Origin: Anaerolineae bacterium
Lineage (GTDB): Bacteria > Chloroflexota > Anaerolineae > Promineifilales > Promineifilaceae
Assembly: GCA_020848035.1 (NCBI GenBank)
Contig: JADLAX010000004.1
Location: 1 to 64,000 of the forward strand
Length of the DNA stretch: 64,000 nucleotides
Direction: 5' to 3'
The stretch's first letter is position 1. Each line of letters starts with the position of its first letter. Shown in pieces: positions 7,618 through 17,300 of the stretch. A model generated the notes under the pieces. That model worked only from the letters and a program-made list of their open reading frames with translations, did no database searches and was not told the DNA's origin. The position numbers and the translations under genes were made by a program.

Positions 7618-7892
7618 GCCGCCATTTTAACCTAATTCCGGCGCAGTCACTCTTACAACGGCCCATTCTGCCCAAATATTAAGTAACACGTACGAAGCGT
7701 GGGCACTCTTAAAGAGTGGGCCACTCTAAAATTCGCGGCGTATCCAGCGGGCGGGATGCTTCGGCGGCCTCAGCCTGACAGCTTCGTTAAAGGCCGAATT
7801 GCACACTGCTGAGCCGGCAACAAACCGTTTCCAATTTTGCGGCAAACCATTACAATACCCCAAACGACAGCAACCAACGGCCAGGAACCACC

Positions 7893-10175
7893 ATGGTAGA
7901 CAGCAAAATCCGCAAACAACTCATTGACCTGATCAGCCAGAGCTTTAACGCCACCGACCTGCAAGGCATTTACCTGGCGATGGGGCTGGATTACGACAGC
8001 CTGAGCGGCGGCGGCGTGCAGGACCGCGCCACGGAACTGGTGGAATACCTGGCCCGGCGCGACCGACTGCCCGAACTGCTGCACGAGCTGATGCGGGAGC
8101 GGCCCCACCTGCCCTGGCCGGATTTAGCCGCCGTGGTGAGCGCTGCAACCCACCGGCTGCACCAAATCCCCCATCCGGCAAACCCCCACTTCACCGGGCG
8201 GGAGCAGATTTTGCAGCAGGTGGAAAACACGCTGGGCGCCGGGCAAACCACTGTGGTGACCCAAACGATCGCCGGGCTGGGCGGCGTGGGCAAAACCCAG
8301 CTGGCCCTGGCCTACAGCTACGCCCACCTGGCCGATTACGATCTGATCTACTGGCTGAGCGCCGACAGCGAGCCAGGGCTGGGCGAAGATGTGCTGGCCC
8401 TGGCCCGCCGCCTGAAGCTGGTGCCGCCCCACGTGACTGACCAGCAAGCGGCCGTACAAACCCTACTGCACTGGCTGGGCCAAACCACCCAACGCTGGCT
8501 GCTGGTGTACGACAACGCCGACCAGATTGAACCCGCGCAGCTGGCCCCCTACCTGCCCCGCACCGGTAACGGCCACGTGCTCATTACCAGCCGCAACCCG
8601 AACTATGGCGGGTTGGGCAAGGTTTTAGAGCTAGGGCTGTTTAGTTTGGATGAGGCGGTAGATTTTTTGTTTCAACGCAGAGGCGCGGCTATAGACCCCC
8701 ACCCTAGCCCTCCCCCTGGTAGGGGGAGGGAATTGGCTCCCTCTCCCTCAAAGGGAGAGGGCTGGGGTGAGGGTGAAAATGAACTGCTGGATGGTCTCGA
8801 AAGAAAAAGCAAAGCATGGGAGGAGGCAGCGGATTTGGCCGAGGCGTTGGGGCGGCTGCCGCTGGCGCTGGAGCATGCGGCGGCGTATGTGGCCAGCAAG
8901 GGCAGCAGCTATGCCCGCTACCACCAGCTGTTTACCACGCGGCACAACGAGCTGTGGCGGCGGGCGGAAAAGCCGGAGCGGTACCACGCCACCATTACCA
9001 CCACCTGGGAACTGGCCTTTGACGAGATTAAAAAGACGCCCGGGGCGCTGGAGCTGTTGAACCTGTGCTGCTTTTTGGACCCGGAAGGCATTCCGCTGGA
9101 CTTGATTGCACAAATTACGACGCTGGAGAAGTCCGACTTTTTAAAAAAGTCGGACTTCTCGCTGGCAAAAATTGTGGTGGATGAGCTGGCCCTGGACGAC
9201 GCCATAGGCGCGCTGCGGCGGTACAGCCTGGTGCAAAGAGCCGATGGCGAAGTAAAAAGCCAACAAGCCGAAGGCGCGTTGACCCTGCACCGGCTGGTGC
9301 AGGCCGTGGCCCGCAGCCGCATGGATGACACGCTGCAGCAAAACTGGCTGGAAACAGCGGTGGCCCTGCTGCGCAAAACCTACCGCTTTAACCAGCACGA
9401 CATGAGCACCTGGCCTGCCTGTGGCCAACTGCTGCCGCACCTGATTTTTGCCACCGATCTGGCAGAAAAGAATGGCCTGGAAAACAACCAGGTCGCCTTT
9501 TTGAATAATGAAGCCGGGTTTTATTTACAGGCATTTGGCAACTATGCTGCCGCACGGCCGTATTTCGAACGCGCCCTCGCTATCACTGAAAAAGCCCTCG
9601 GCCCCGACCATCCCGATACCGCCCAAAGCCTCAACAATCTGGGCGGCTTGCTCAAAACCCTGGGCGACCTGGCCGCCGCACGGCCGTATTTCGAACGCGC
9701 CCTCGCCATCAAAGAAAAAACTCTCGGCCCAGACCACCCGTCAACAGGTACAGGTCACGCCTGGATGGGCTCCTTGCTCCAAGACATGGGGGACCTGGCC
9801 GCCGCACGGCCGTATCTCGAACGCACCCTGGCCATCTTGGAAAAAGCCCTCGGCCCCGACCATCCCACTACCGCCACCAGCCTCAACAATCTCGGCGGCT
9901 TGGTCCAAGCCATGGGCGACCTGGCCGCCGCACGGCCGTATCTCGAACGCGCCCTGGCCATCCGCGAAAAAGCCCTCGGCCCCGACCATCCCGCTTTGGC
10001 GTACAGTCTAAATAATTTGGGGATGTTGGTTGATGCAGAAGGTGATTTCAAACCAGCACGGGATTATTTGGCGCGGGCGCTGGCCATTTTTGAAAAAGCG
10101 CTGGGACCAAATCATCCCAACAGCAACGTCGTGCGCAACAACCTCGCCACCATTGAGACCAAAATTTCATCATAA
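7893..10175 (+). CDS. STAND NTPase with N-terminal effector-associated-like domain and TPR repeats
   Basis: 760 aa. Residues 1-75 form a small helical domain (IRKQLIDLISQSF...RDRLPELLHELMRERP) resembling effector-associated adaptor domains. An NB-ARC-type NTPase follows, with Walker A GLGGVGKTQ (128-136), Walker B-like RWLLVYDNAD, ITSRN, and GRLPLALEHAAAYV. After a helical linker, from about residue 540, there are at least five 42-aa kinesin-light-chain-type TPRs with the signature AARPYxERALAIxEKALGPDHP. Such proteins act as ligand-sensing switches, often in antiphage defence or signalling. Two palindromic repeats are inserted in frame: a low-complexity PSPPPGRGREL...GEGWGEGEN segment (about 268-296) inside the NTPase region, and EKSDFLKKSDFS (412-423). 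No effector gene is obvious next to it. Confidence 0.85.
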   Translation: MVDSKIRKQLIDLISQSFNATDLQGIYLAMGLDYDSLSGGGVQDRATELVEYLARRDRLPELLHELMRERPHLPWPDLAAVVSAATHRLHQIPHPANPHFTGREQILQQVENTLGAGQTTVVTQTIAGLGGVGKTQLALAYSYAHLADYDLIYWLSADSEPGLGEDVLALARRLKLVPPHVTDQQAAVQTLLHWLGQTTQRWLLVYDNADQIEPAQLAPYLPRTGNGHVLITSRNPNYGGLGKVLELGLFSLDEAVDFLFQRRGAAIDPHPSPPPGRGRELAPSPSKGEGWGEGENELLDGLERKSKAWEEAADLAEALGRLPLALEHAAAYVASKGSSYARYHQLFTTRHNELWRRAEKPERYHATITTTWELAFDEIKKTPGALELLNLCCFLDPEGIPLDLIAQITTLEKSDFLKKSDFSLAKIVVDELALDDAIGALRRYSLVQRADGEVKSQQAEGALTLHRLVQAVARSRMDDTLQQNWLETAVALLRKTYRFNQHDMSTWPACGQLLPHLIFATDLAEKNGLENNQVAFLNNEAGFYLQAFGNYAAARPYFERALAITEKALGPDHPDTAQSLNNLGGLLKTLGDLAAARPYFERALAIKEKTLGPDHPSTGTGHAWMGSLLQDMGDLAAARPYLERTLAILEKALGPDHPTTATSLNNLGGLVQAMGDLAAARPYLERALAIREKALGPDHPALAYSLNNLGMLVDAEGDFKPARDYLARALAIFEKALGPNHPNSNVVRNNLATIETKISS
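8695..8775. repeat. GC-rich double-hairpin repeat inside the STAND gene
   Basis: Two hairpins, CCCTCCCCCTGG/TAGGGGGAGGG and CCCTCTCCCTCAAAGGGAGAGGG, are flanked by outer arms ACCCTAGCCC and GGGCTGGGGTGAGGGT. This is the form of an intergenic palindromic repeat, but here it keeps the reading frame and codes for a Pro/Gly/Glu-rich loop. Confidence 0.75.
9126..9160. repeat. 17-bp perfect inverted repeat inside the STAND gene
   Basis: Arms GAGAAGTCCGACTTTTT and its exact complement are separated by one A. In frame it encodes EKSDFLKKSDFS, a tandem KSDF that looks foreign to the surrounding helical linker. Confidence 0.75.
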
Positions 10176-10184
10176 CAACCCAAC

Positions 10185-10612
10185 CGTAGGGGCGAGGCAG
10201 TCCGCCAGCGCCGCCGTCGGCCGGTTCACCTCACCTTCGGACTGCCTCGCCCACCCGGCCCCCATTACCTGCATCCCCGCCCCCACAACGCCGCACCATC
10301 GTGCCTGCCCCGCCTTCAAGCCACCCTGGCCGGGGTAAGGTTCTCGCCGTCGGCTCCCTGCGGCATGCTTCCCTGCGGCCAGACTTGTGCTGAGCCTGCC
10401 GCAGCAGCCCACCCATACAGACATTCAGGTAAACCTGTGGGGGCAGGGCAGGTATGCCGTTCAATCGGTGTGGGCGGGGCACATGTTGGGCCGTTTGGGG
10501 CCAGGCGTACCGCGCCAACCGGGGATTTTGGGCGTGGGCGGGCGTGGGCGAGGCGGCGCGGCACATGTTGGGCCGATTGGGGCCAGGCGTACCGCGCCGC
10601 CTCGCCCCTACG
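10185..10612. repeat. 428-bp non-coding element with 14-bp terminal inverted repeats and internal direct repeats
   Basis: The gap between the STAND gene and the phosphatase gene is bounded by a perfect inverted pair, CGTAGGGGCGAGGC at 10185-10198 and its complement at 10599-10612. Inside are two 38-bp direct repeats (10479-10516 and 10561-10598, one mismatch) beginning GCACATGTTGGGCCG. No gene is supported; the overlapping ORFs lack ribosome binding sites and family features. The organisation resembles a MITE or a nest of repeats. Confidence 0.65.
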
Positions 10613-10633
10613 TCAGAACCGGCCCATGACCAA

Positions 10634-11725
10634 TTACACCTTCACCAGCCAATTGCGCCGCAGGTGGGCCATCGTTTCGTCGGACACACCGGCGTGGTGA
10701 CGCAGGTAGGCATCCAGCGAGCCGTATTTCTGGCGCAGATGGGCCAGGGCACCCTGGAGGGTTTGGGCCTTCACCAGCAGCAAATCTTGCAAATCATCCG
10801 CCGCCATGCCCCAGGGGGCCACCTGCTTCAAATCGGCCATAATGCCTTTGCGGAAGTGCTCATAAAAGAGGTTGCTCAGGGTGTAATCGGCCACCACGGT
10901 GGCTTCGGGCACGCCGAGGCTGAGCAGCAGCATGGCCACCACCAGACCAGTGCGGTCTTTCCCGGCGGTGCAGTGCAGCAGGGCGGGCCGCTGCGCCGGG
11001 TCGGCCAGGCGCTGAAAAATCTCGCCAATAACGTGGGCCTTGCCGTCGATCATCACGCGGCGGTAGCCGTCGAGCAAAAAGTCATCCAGCCGCCCCTTGC
11101 GGAAAAAGATGGCATACGCGCCGCGCAGCCGCTCCCAGCGGTCGACGCTGTCCATGGGCAACGGCCGTTCCACCAACCCTTCCACCTGGGGCAAACGATC
11201 CGGCTGCTTGGTCCGCTCCTCCACCGAGCGCAGGTCAAACACCAGGCGCACACCCAGCCGCTGCAGGTAGGCCAGGTCAGCGGGGGTCAGCCGCGCCAGG
11301 CTGCCGGAGCGGTAGAGCTGCCCCCAGCGTACCATCTGCCCGTCGGCGGTGTGAAACCCACCGACATCGCGCACGTTGACCCCCTTTTCCAGGGGCAGCA
11401 CTCGTTCGGCGGCCAGGAAGGAACGGCCGTCCCACAGCCCCCCCTTAAACTCCAGGCGAAAATAGTGGCGAACGGCCGTGTTTAAACTGCCGATCATCGC
11501 TTCGGTCGCCCCCCCCACGGAGACGATGGGCGACATACGTTCGAGGGCATCGGGATCATTACCCACGTAGATGATGGTGCGAGCGGCCGTTTCCTGCCAC
11601 TGCAAATGCCAAAAACCGTCCTCGGTGCGGGTAACCGTCACTGGCTCGGCCAAAGGCAGCATAAATGATTGGGGATCTTTTAGCGCAGCTTTAGGCGCAG
11701 AGGAAAAGAAATTGAGTCTGAGCAT
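10634..11725 (-). CDS. tyrosine-protein phosphatase (Y_phosphatase3 type)
   Basis: About 363 aa. The catalytic P-loop is HCTAGKDRTG, with nucleophile C252 and R258 (C-x5-R). The NVRDVGGF motif around residue 120, RWGQLYRSGSLARLTPADLAYL and FDLRSVEER are typical of the bacterial tyrosine/phosphoinositide phosphatase family related to MptpB and Lip-A. An extra N-terminal beta domain of about 110 aa (residues roughly 15-110) precedes the phosphatase domain, which is unusual, and may be a ligand or substrate domain. The longest frame adds 20 residues before the chosen ATG at 11725; those lack character, so the internal start is preferred. It has no signal peptide. The substrate, protein or phospholipid, is unknown. 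Confidence 0.85.
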   Translation of the reverse strand: MLRLNFFSSAPKAALKDPQSFMLPLAEPVTVTRTEDGFWHLQWQETAARTIIYVGNDPDALERMSPIVSVGGATEAMIGSLNTAVRHYFRLEFKGGLWDGRSFLAAERVLPLEKGVNVRDVGGFHTADGQMVRWGQLYRSGSLARLTPADLAYLQRLGVRLVFDLRSVEERTKQPDRLPQVEGLVERPLPMDSVDRWERLRGAYAIFFRKGRLDDFLLDGYRRVMIDGKAHVIGEIFQRLADPAQRPALLHCTAGKDRTGLVVAMLLLSLGVPEATVVADYTLSNLFYEHFRKGIMADLKQVAPWGMAADDLQDLLLVKAQTLQGALAHLRQKYGSLDAYLRHHAGVSDETMAHLRRNWLVKV

Positions 11726-11807
11726 GGCACCATTGTAAAGAGAGAATCCAGAATAACCAGCCTGTGGCCGAAGGCTGCTAAGCAAACGCTAACACGCCCG
11801 GTTTGAA

Positions 11808-11851
11808 GGCAAAAAGAAAACACCAGGGCGATTGCTGTGCAGCCCTGGTGT
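11808..11851 (-). terminator. rho-independent terminator of the CBS-domain gene
   Basis: The 10-bp stem ACACCAGGGC/GCCCTGGTGT (11820-11829 and 11842-11851) is followed on the minus strand by a T-rich run (complement of 11811-11819). It lies directly after the stop of the CBS gene. Confidence 0.8.
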
Positions 11852-11883
11852 CATCCAAACAAACATCTCAAACAGGAGGAAAA

Positions 11884-12303
11884 TTACGATTTTGGTTCTG
11901 GCAAAAGTGCCATTTGGTTCAACAAATCAGTGACCGTGATGATGCCGACCAGTTCATCGTTTTTCACCACGGGCAGCGCCCCAAACTTGTACATGCTCAA
12001 CAGCTCAGCCACCTTGTGAATCGGCGTGTCCGGCTCTACGCAGCGCGGATTTGGCGTCATGCAATCTTTGGCCTTAAAGCCGTTGAGCAGTTCCAGCCGC
12101 TGCAGCGGCTCTGCCGTGGTCAACGGCGAATTGACGGCCAGACGCACGTCCCGATCTGTTACGATCCCTACCAGTTTTTTGCCATCAACCACCAAAACCT
12201 GCCGGATGTTGGCCCGGTTCATCACAGCCACCACTTCACGCAGAGGCACATCCTCTGTGACAGTTTCCGGATCAATGGTCATCAGATCATTTGTGGTTAA
12301 CAT
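11884..12303 (-). CDS. CBS-domain pair protein
   Basis: A 139-aa protein made of two CBS domains: residues about 5-65 (MTIDPETVTEDVPLREVVAVM..ANIRQVLVVDGKKLVGIVTDRDV) and 75-135 (CMTPNPRCVEPDTPIHKVAELLSMYKFGALPVVKNDELVGIITVTDLL). CBS pairs bind adenine nucleotides such as AMP, ATP or SAM and regulate partner proteins, but no catalytic domain is attached. The longest frame adds 53 residues, but ATG 12303 has a clear AGGAG site 8 nt upstream and is preferred. Transcription ends at the terminator just downstream. The partner is not evident from neighbours. Confidence 0.88.
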   Translation of the reverse strand: MLTTNDLMTIDPETVTEDVPLREVVAVMNRANIRQVLVVDGKKLVGIVTDRDVRLAVNSPLTTAEPLQRLELLNGFKAKDCMTPNPRCVEPDTPIHKVAELLSMYKFGALPVVKNDELVGIITVTDLLNQMALLPEPKS

Positions 12304-12635
12304 GGTGTCGCTCCTAAACCTGGCGAGGGAACTATTCTTAAGGTTGGGGGAAAATCGGTGCCGTTTTTGTGGCGTCCGACCATCCTGAAAAATTGTTTTG
12401 CTTTGCTGTAATGGCCTTAAGTTTAATAACACCAGCCTTAAAATTCCGGTGGCAAATGTCACAGATCTAGGGTGATATTCAGGTAAGGAAATGATGACAG
12501 ATGGCTCAACACAAAACGCTGATCCGGGGGCGGATCAGCGCTGAAAATGGCTCGTTTACGCTGTGGATGGGAGGTGATGGGGCGTGAAACGTGACGCGTG
12601 AAACGTGAAAAAAAGCGATTCACGTTTCATTCAAA
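12304..12635. other. intergenic region with two hairpins
   Basis: No gene seen. A perfect 10-bp stem with GGGG loop lies at 12517-12540 (arms CGCTGATCCG and complement). A second, imperfect palindrome made of GTGAAACGTGA units lies at about 12586-12627. It is related to the repeat after pgl and stands just beyond the stop codon of the minus-strand hydrolase gene, where it could end transcription. Confidence 0.6.
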
Positions 12636-14066
12636 TCAGCTCCGCACTGGCAGCCGGGCAAACGCCGCATCCTGCTCAGCCACAATGCCCTGGCGCTCCT
12701 GATTGAGCTGCCACAGCACAAAACGCACTCGCGCCGACATCGCCGTGGACATGTTCCACAAAAAGCGCGCCCCCAGCTCGGAATCATCCTCCACCAGGGC
12801 CAGCAGACGCTCGCGGCTGAGCACCAGCAGGGTGGCCCCTTCGCTGCCCGCGATGAGGTCGGCACTGCGGCCGCCGCGATCCAGCATGGCCAGCTCGCCG
12901 GTAATCTGCCCGGCGCGCAAATTGGCTACATGCTCCATTTTTGCCCGATTGTGGCTGTGTTTGCCCGCTTTGCTCTCCGGGTCTTTCCACACTTCCACAT
13001 ACCCTTTTTGGATAATGAACAGCTCGTCACTCGTTTCAGATGCTTCGGCGATCGTGTCATCAGGCGCAAAGACGCGCACCTGGCATTGGGCTGCCAGGCG
13101 AGTGCGCTGGGCCAGGGTCAAATCGTTGCCCACATCGGAGCTGGCAAAAAATTGGGCAATTTCGTTGATTTGGGCCAGTTCATCTTCTTCCACCGGCTTG
13201 AAGAGGGCGCTGCTGTGCAAAGGTAAACCCAGGAAAGCGGCCACCATGCGTCGGGTGGTGTCGGGGGCTTCAAATTGGGGCCAGTGGCCCGCTTTGGGTA
13301 AAATGCGCAAATCGGCGGCGGGCCACTCGTCGGCCACCACCCCGGCATCGCGCAGCGGCACGGTGTTGTCTTCCGCGCCCCAGATGACCAGGGCCGGTGT
13401 TTCGATCTGGCTTAAACGGCCGCTTAAATCATTCTCCAACATCGCCCGGTAACACTCGGCACGGACGCGCCCCTGGCCCGGCTTGCGCGCATCCATGCGC
13501 AGCCGCTCGTAATCCGCCTCGGTGATGCCGGTGCGCTCGGCAAAAGAAACGGGGCGCATCAGCCGGTCCGTCAGGCCGACAAAAGCACGCTCGGTGGTGG
13601 TGACCAGCAGGCTGCCCAGGCCAAACCGTTCCATCATGGTGATGGGGCTGATGAACAGGTTGATGGCAGTGGACAAACGGCCGCTGATCGTCGGGCTCAG
13701 CAAAACCATACGCTCCACCAGCACGGGATGCGTCGCGGCCAGCGTCAGGCTGATCATGCCGCCCATCGAGTGGCCTACCAGCACCACCGGCCCGTCGCTC
13801 ATCTTGCCGATGAGTTTGGCCAGCAGGTCCACGTATTTGGGAATGGTGGTTGTTTCGTTTAAGGGAGGGGACTGCCCATAACCGGGCAGGTCGAGGGCAA
13901 TACAGTGGAAGCGCTGGGCCAGCTGGCCCAACAGCGGCGAGGTGGCGTACCAGGAGCTGGACCACCCGTGCAGCAGCAGGGCAATTTGCCGCCCTTTTTT
14001 ACCTGCTTCCACGTAATGAAGTTGCTGTTCATCAATGGTAATGACGCTTTCAGTGTATGCTTCCAT
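12636..14066 (-). CDS. alpha/beta hydrolase fused to a cyclic-nucleotide-binding domain
   Basis: 476 aa. Residues 1-280 form an alpha/beta hydrolase: oxyanion LLHGWSSSW, nucleophile elbow VGHSMGG (S100), acid region WGAEDNTVP, catalytic His in AGHWPQFEAP. Residues about 310-460 form a cNMP-binding beta roll: CQVRVFAPDDTIAEASETSDELFIIQKGYVEVW, then LRAGQITGELAMLDRGGRSADLIAGSEGATLLVLSRERL. The phosphate-binding cassette GELAMLDRGGRSADL lacks the consensus R-A-A ending, so ligand specificity is uncertain. The architecture suggests an esterase or lipase whose activity is gated by a nucleotide, but this is inference. No gene partner is obvious. The start ATG has no strong ribosome binding site. 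Confidence 0.85.
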   Translation of the reverse strand: MEAYTESVITIDEQQLHYVEAGKKGRQIALLLHGWSSSWYATSPLLGQLAQRFHCIALDLPGYGQSPPLNETTTIPKYVDLLAKLIGKMSDGPVVLVGHSMGGMISLTLAATHPVLVERMVLLSPTISGRLSTAINLFISPITMMERFGLGSLLVTTTERAFVGLTDRLMRPVSFAERTGITEADYERLRMDARKPGQGRVRAECYRAMLENDLSGRLSQIETPALVIWGAEDNTVPLRDAGVVADEWPAADLRILPKAGHWPQFEAPDTTRRMVAAFLGLPLHSSALFKPVEEDELAQINEIAQFFASSDVGNDLTLAQRTRLAAQCQVRVFAPDDTIAEASETSDELFIIQKGYVEVWKDPESKAGKHSHNRAKMEHVANLRAGQITGELAMLDRGGRSADLIAGSEGATLLVLSRERLLALVEDDSELGARFLWNMSTAMSARVRFVLWQLNQERQGIVAEQDAAFARLPVRS

Positions 14067-14217
14067 TCTGTCACCTAACGATACGGCCGTTACACCACTA
14101 CTTACTACAATCTACTTTGCACTTCTAACGGAATTTCTTCCGTTGTAGTATTCAACATTCGGGCGCAACAGGAAGTTAAGGCGACGTGAAAATTTGCGGC
14201 ACTGTTAAAAAATTAAC

Positions 14218-14261
14218 AAAGCAGGTGACGGGCGTTTTTCGGGCAGCCCATCACCTGCTTT
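14218..14261 (-). terminator. terminator of the alpha-2-macroglobulin-like gene
   Basis: The stem AAAGCAGGTGA/TCACCTGCTTT (14218-14228 and 14251-14261) has an inner GGGC/GCCC pairing. On the minus strand it is followed by TTTGTTAATTTTTTAAC, a T-rich tail. It is about 55 nt beyond the stop codon of the large minus-strand gene. Confidence 0.7.
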
Positions 14262-14276
14262 GCAATTGGCGGTATT

Positions 14277-14320
14277 CGGTTATCCGTAAACGGTAATCCG
14301 TTTACCGTTCACCGATTACT
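14277..14320. repeat. CGGTAATC-type palindromic repeat
   Basis: Alternating units (CGGTTATCCG, CGGTAATCCG, TTTACCG, CACCGATTA) form an imperfect palindrome that runs into the stop codon of the large gene. Related units occur at about 26111-26140 and, in frame, inside the uracil-DNA glycosylase gene at 53041-53103. Confidence 0.65.
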
Positions 14321-17300
14321 CGGTTATGCTGAAGACCAGGCCTGCGGAACGGCCGTTTACCTCCGGGAAGAACGTCTGGCGGGCAAAAGTCGGGCGCACC
14401 TGGTATTCGCCGGGGATGGACGCCTGGAGGAAGTAGCTGTACTGGTACGTGCCCGCAGGCAGGAAGTTGGCCAGGAAAACCACCTGCTCGTCCTGGTACT
14501 GAATCTGGTTAAAGAACCACCAACCCCAGTAGCCAAAGCGGTAATCTTCATCGACGCGGTTCACTTCACCACCCTGGGTGGGCGAGTTGATGTCCAGTCC
14601 CGGATCGATCGCTTCGGTGCCCGCCGGGATGGGGTCTTCGACCATGGCGTAGACCAGGTCGTTGGCGGCGATGATGGTCAGCACCACGCGCACCCGCTCG
14701 CCTGCTTCGATTTCGGTGATGGGCTGGCAGGTTTCTGTCTCCGGGTCGCAGTCGGCGTCGTAGTAGACGCGCTCCACGGTGATGCCGCGATCGATGGCTT
14801 CGACGAAGTTCATGTCGATGCTGCTTGCCAGGTGCATGGTGTAGTAGAAACGGCCGTCCCCATCCCCACGCCCAAAGTTGAAGAAGTTGGCCTCTTCCTG
14901 GAGCAGTTCGCCCACCGGCAGCGCGAGATTGCGGCTGTTGGTGATGGTGCTGGTGGTGAAACGGCCGTCCGTCACCGGCTGCAAATTCACTTCCAGGCTG
15001 TAGTCGTAGTTGGCGTCCAGCTCGCCGGAAGCCACCAGCCACTCGGTCAGCGCCAGGAGCGTCCAGGCGGTTTCGTGCGAGGTGGACCAGAGTTGTGCGC
15101 CACGCGCGCTCATCAACCAGCGTACGGCACCGGGCAGCAGCGGATTTTCTGGATCGAGTTCAGCCAGCGTTTTGACGATAACGGCCGTTCCCCGCACATC
15201 ACTGTTTAAGTTGCGCAGGTCGCGGCTGGCGTCTTCCCAATGGGTGCCGGTGGCGCTGACCACGGCACTGTCGTTCAGATCGGTCAGCAGCGTCGCCACC
15301 CGGTTGTCCGTCACGTCCAATTCCGCATAGGCCGAGGCCACCAGGGCACGGCCGTACGGATCGAGCAGGGCGCGATTTTCCTCCACCAGGCGGTCCAGGT
15401 CGGCCAGTACGTCGGCATCCAGCCGGGCCAGCACGTGCAGGAAAAACGCCTGCCGGTTGACGGCAAAAGCGTCGAGCTGGGTGCTGGGCGGCACCAGTTG
15501 GGCCACCAGGTAGTTGGCCGCGTTCTCCAAAACGGAGGCGCGCACCTCGTAGCCCAATTCGCGGGCCTGGGCCAGGGCAAACAGGGCGTAGCCGGTCAGC
15601 CACGGGTCGCTTTCTGCGCCGCTGCACCAGCTCCAGCCGCCATCTTCCAGCACCAACTGTTCCAATTGGGCGATGCTGCTTAATACCACCGCTTCCGATT
15701 CGGCCACCTGAGCGGCGTCTAGATCGGCGGCAGGCAGGCGCTGCGCCAGGCCCAGCAGAGCAGCGTTGGGCAGCAGCCGGTCGGCGGCCGCGTAGGCGCA
15801 CAGGGAGGAGCTTTCCAGGTCGTTGTGCAGCTCGATACTGTCCACCACGGCCGCCGCCAGCGACGGGCTAAGCGTAATGGCCACTTCGCCCTGGGTCGGA
15901 TCCACGCCCGGAGGCAGCAAGATGGCCTCGACGCGGTTGCCCGCTTCGTCTAACTGGCCGGACGTGGCCACCACGTCATCGGCCGTGTAGCGGTAAACGG
16001 GAATGTCGCCGCCATCGCCAAAGGTGGGCTTGCTGGCATCGCGGTAATCACCGCCTTCGACGCTAAAAGTGAGGTCTACACCCGCCACATTGTCTACGGT
16101 GACGGGCCAACGCACCAGCCGCTGCCCGTTGGCGGGCACGGTGATGGTTTGGGTAGCCTCGCCAGTGAGGGTGACGCCGGTGGCTTGCAGGGTAACGGCC
16201 GTTTCCAGCGCCTCCCCCGTGTTGTTGTTCACAATCGCCCCCAGCTCCACCACGTCACCCACGGTGAAGAAGCGCGGCGTGACGGGGCGCACCAGCAGCG
16301 GCAGCGTGGTGACGATGTCAACCGAATTTTGGCCAACCAGGGTTTCTGCAGCGGTAACTGCCTTGCTGCTCAAGCGCCAGGTGGTCAGGTTGTCCGGCAG
16401 CGGGATTTCCACGGTGGCCTGGCCGTCGGCGTCGGTGGTCAGGCTGGCCTGCCAGAAGGCGGTGTCGGGGAAATCTTGACGCACGCCGTCGTCGTCCCCG
16501 GCGGCGCGGGCCAGGGCTGTTTCGGCACCAAAATCGCCGCCGCCGCCGCCCAGCCCCAGCTGCTCCACCGGAATTTCGATGGGGTACCCCTCACCCGAGA
16601 AAACCAGACCAGAGCCGAGGCGGCTGCGGTACGGCTGCTCGGCGTAGAAGGCATCGACAATGTTGGGCGCGTTGTCTTCTTTCAGGGTCAGCACGGCCAA
16701 ATCCACCAGCGCCAGCGAGACGTCGGCCTGGACGGGATTGCCCTGGTAGTCGGTGACGGTGATGGTGTAAACGGCCGTATCCCCCGGGGCAAACGTCTCC
16801 TGCTGCGGCGTCAGGGTGACGGTGAGCGTTTGCTGCTCGGTAGAGACGGGCAGTTCGGCAATGCCCAGGCGCAGTTCCGGGTACGGGCTGCTGCCACCCG
16901 TCGCACCCTTGATGGCCGTGACGGTGACAAAGGCGTTGGGGGCCATTTCGGCGGTGATGGGAATTTCCAGCACATCGCTGCTGCCCGCCAGGGTGATGAC
17001 CCGCTGCTCCAGCAGCTGGCCGCGCTCGATGGTGAGCCACGCCTGCACCGGCTCGCTAAAAGGCGACTGCACCAGCACGCGGGCGGTGTCACCAGGCGCA
17101 TAGCCGGTGGCGTCTGGCGTCAGGTCCATCGTTTTGTCACGTGGATCGATCTGCCAGCCAATCTGGCCGCTGTCGGCGACCCAGATGGTGGTGCTGCTGA
17201 GCTGCTCACGCCCGCCGTCATCGGTGACGGTGGCCACGGCGATGTAGGTGCCACCTTCCTCGGGCGTGAAGCTGGCGCTGGCCTGCCCCTGGCCGTTGGT

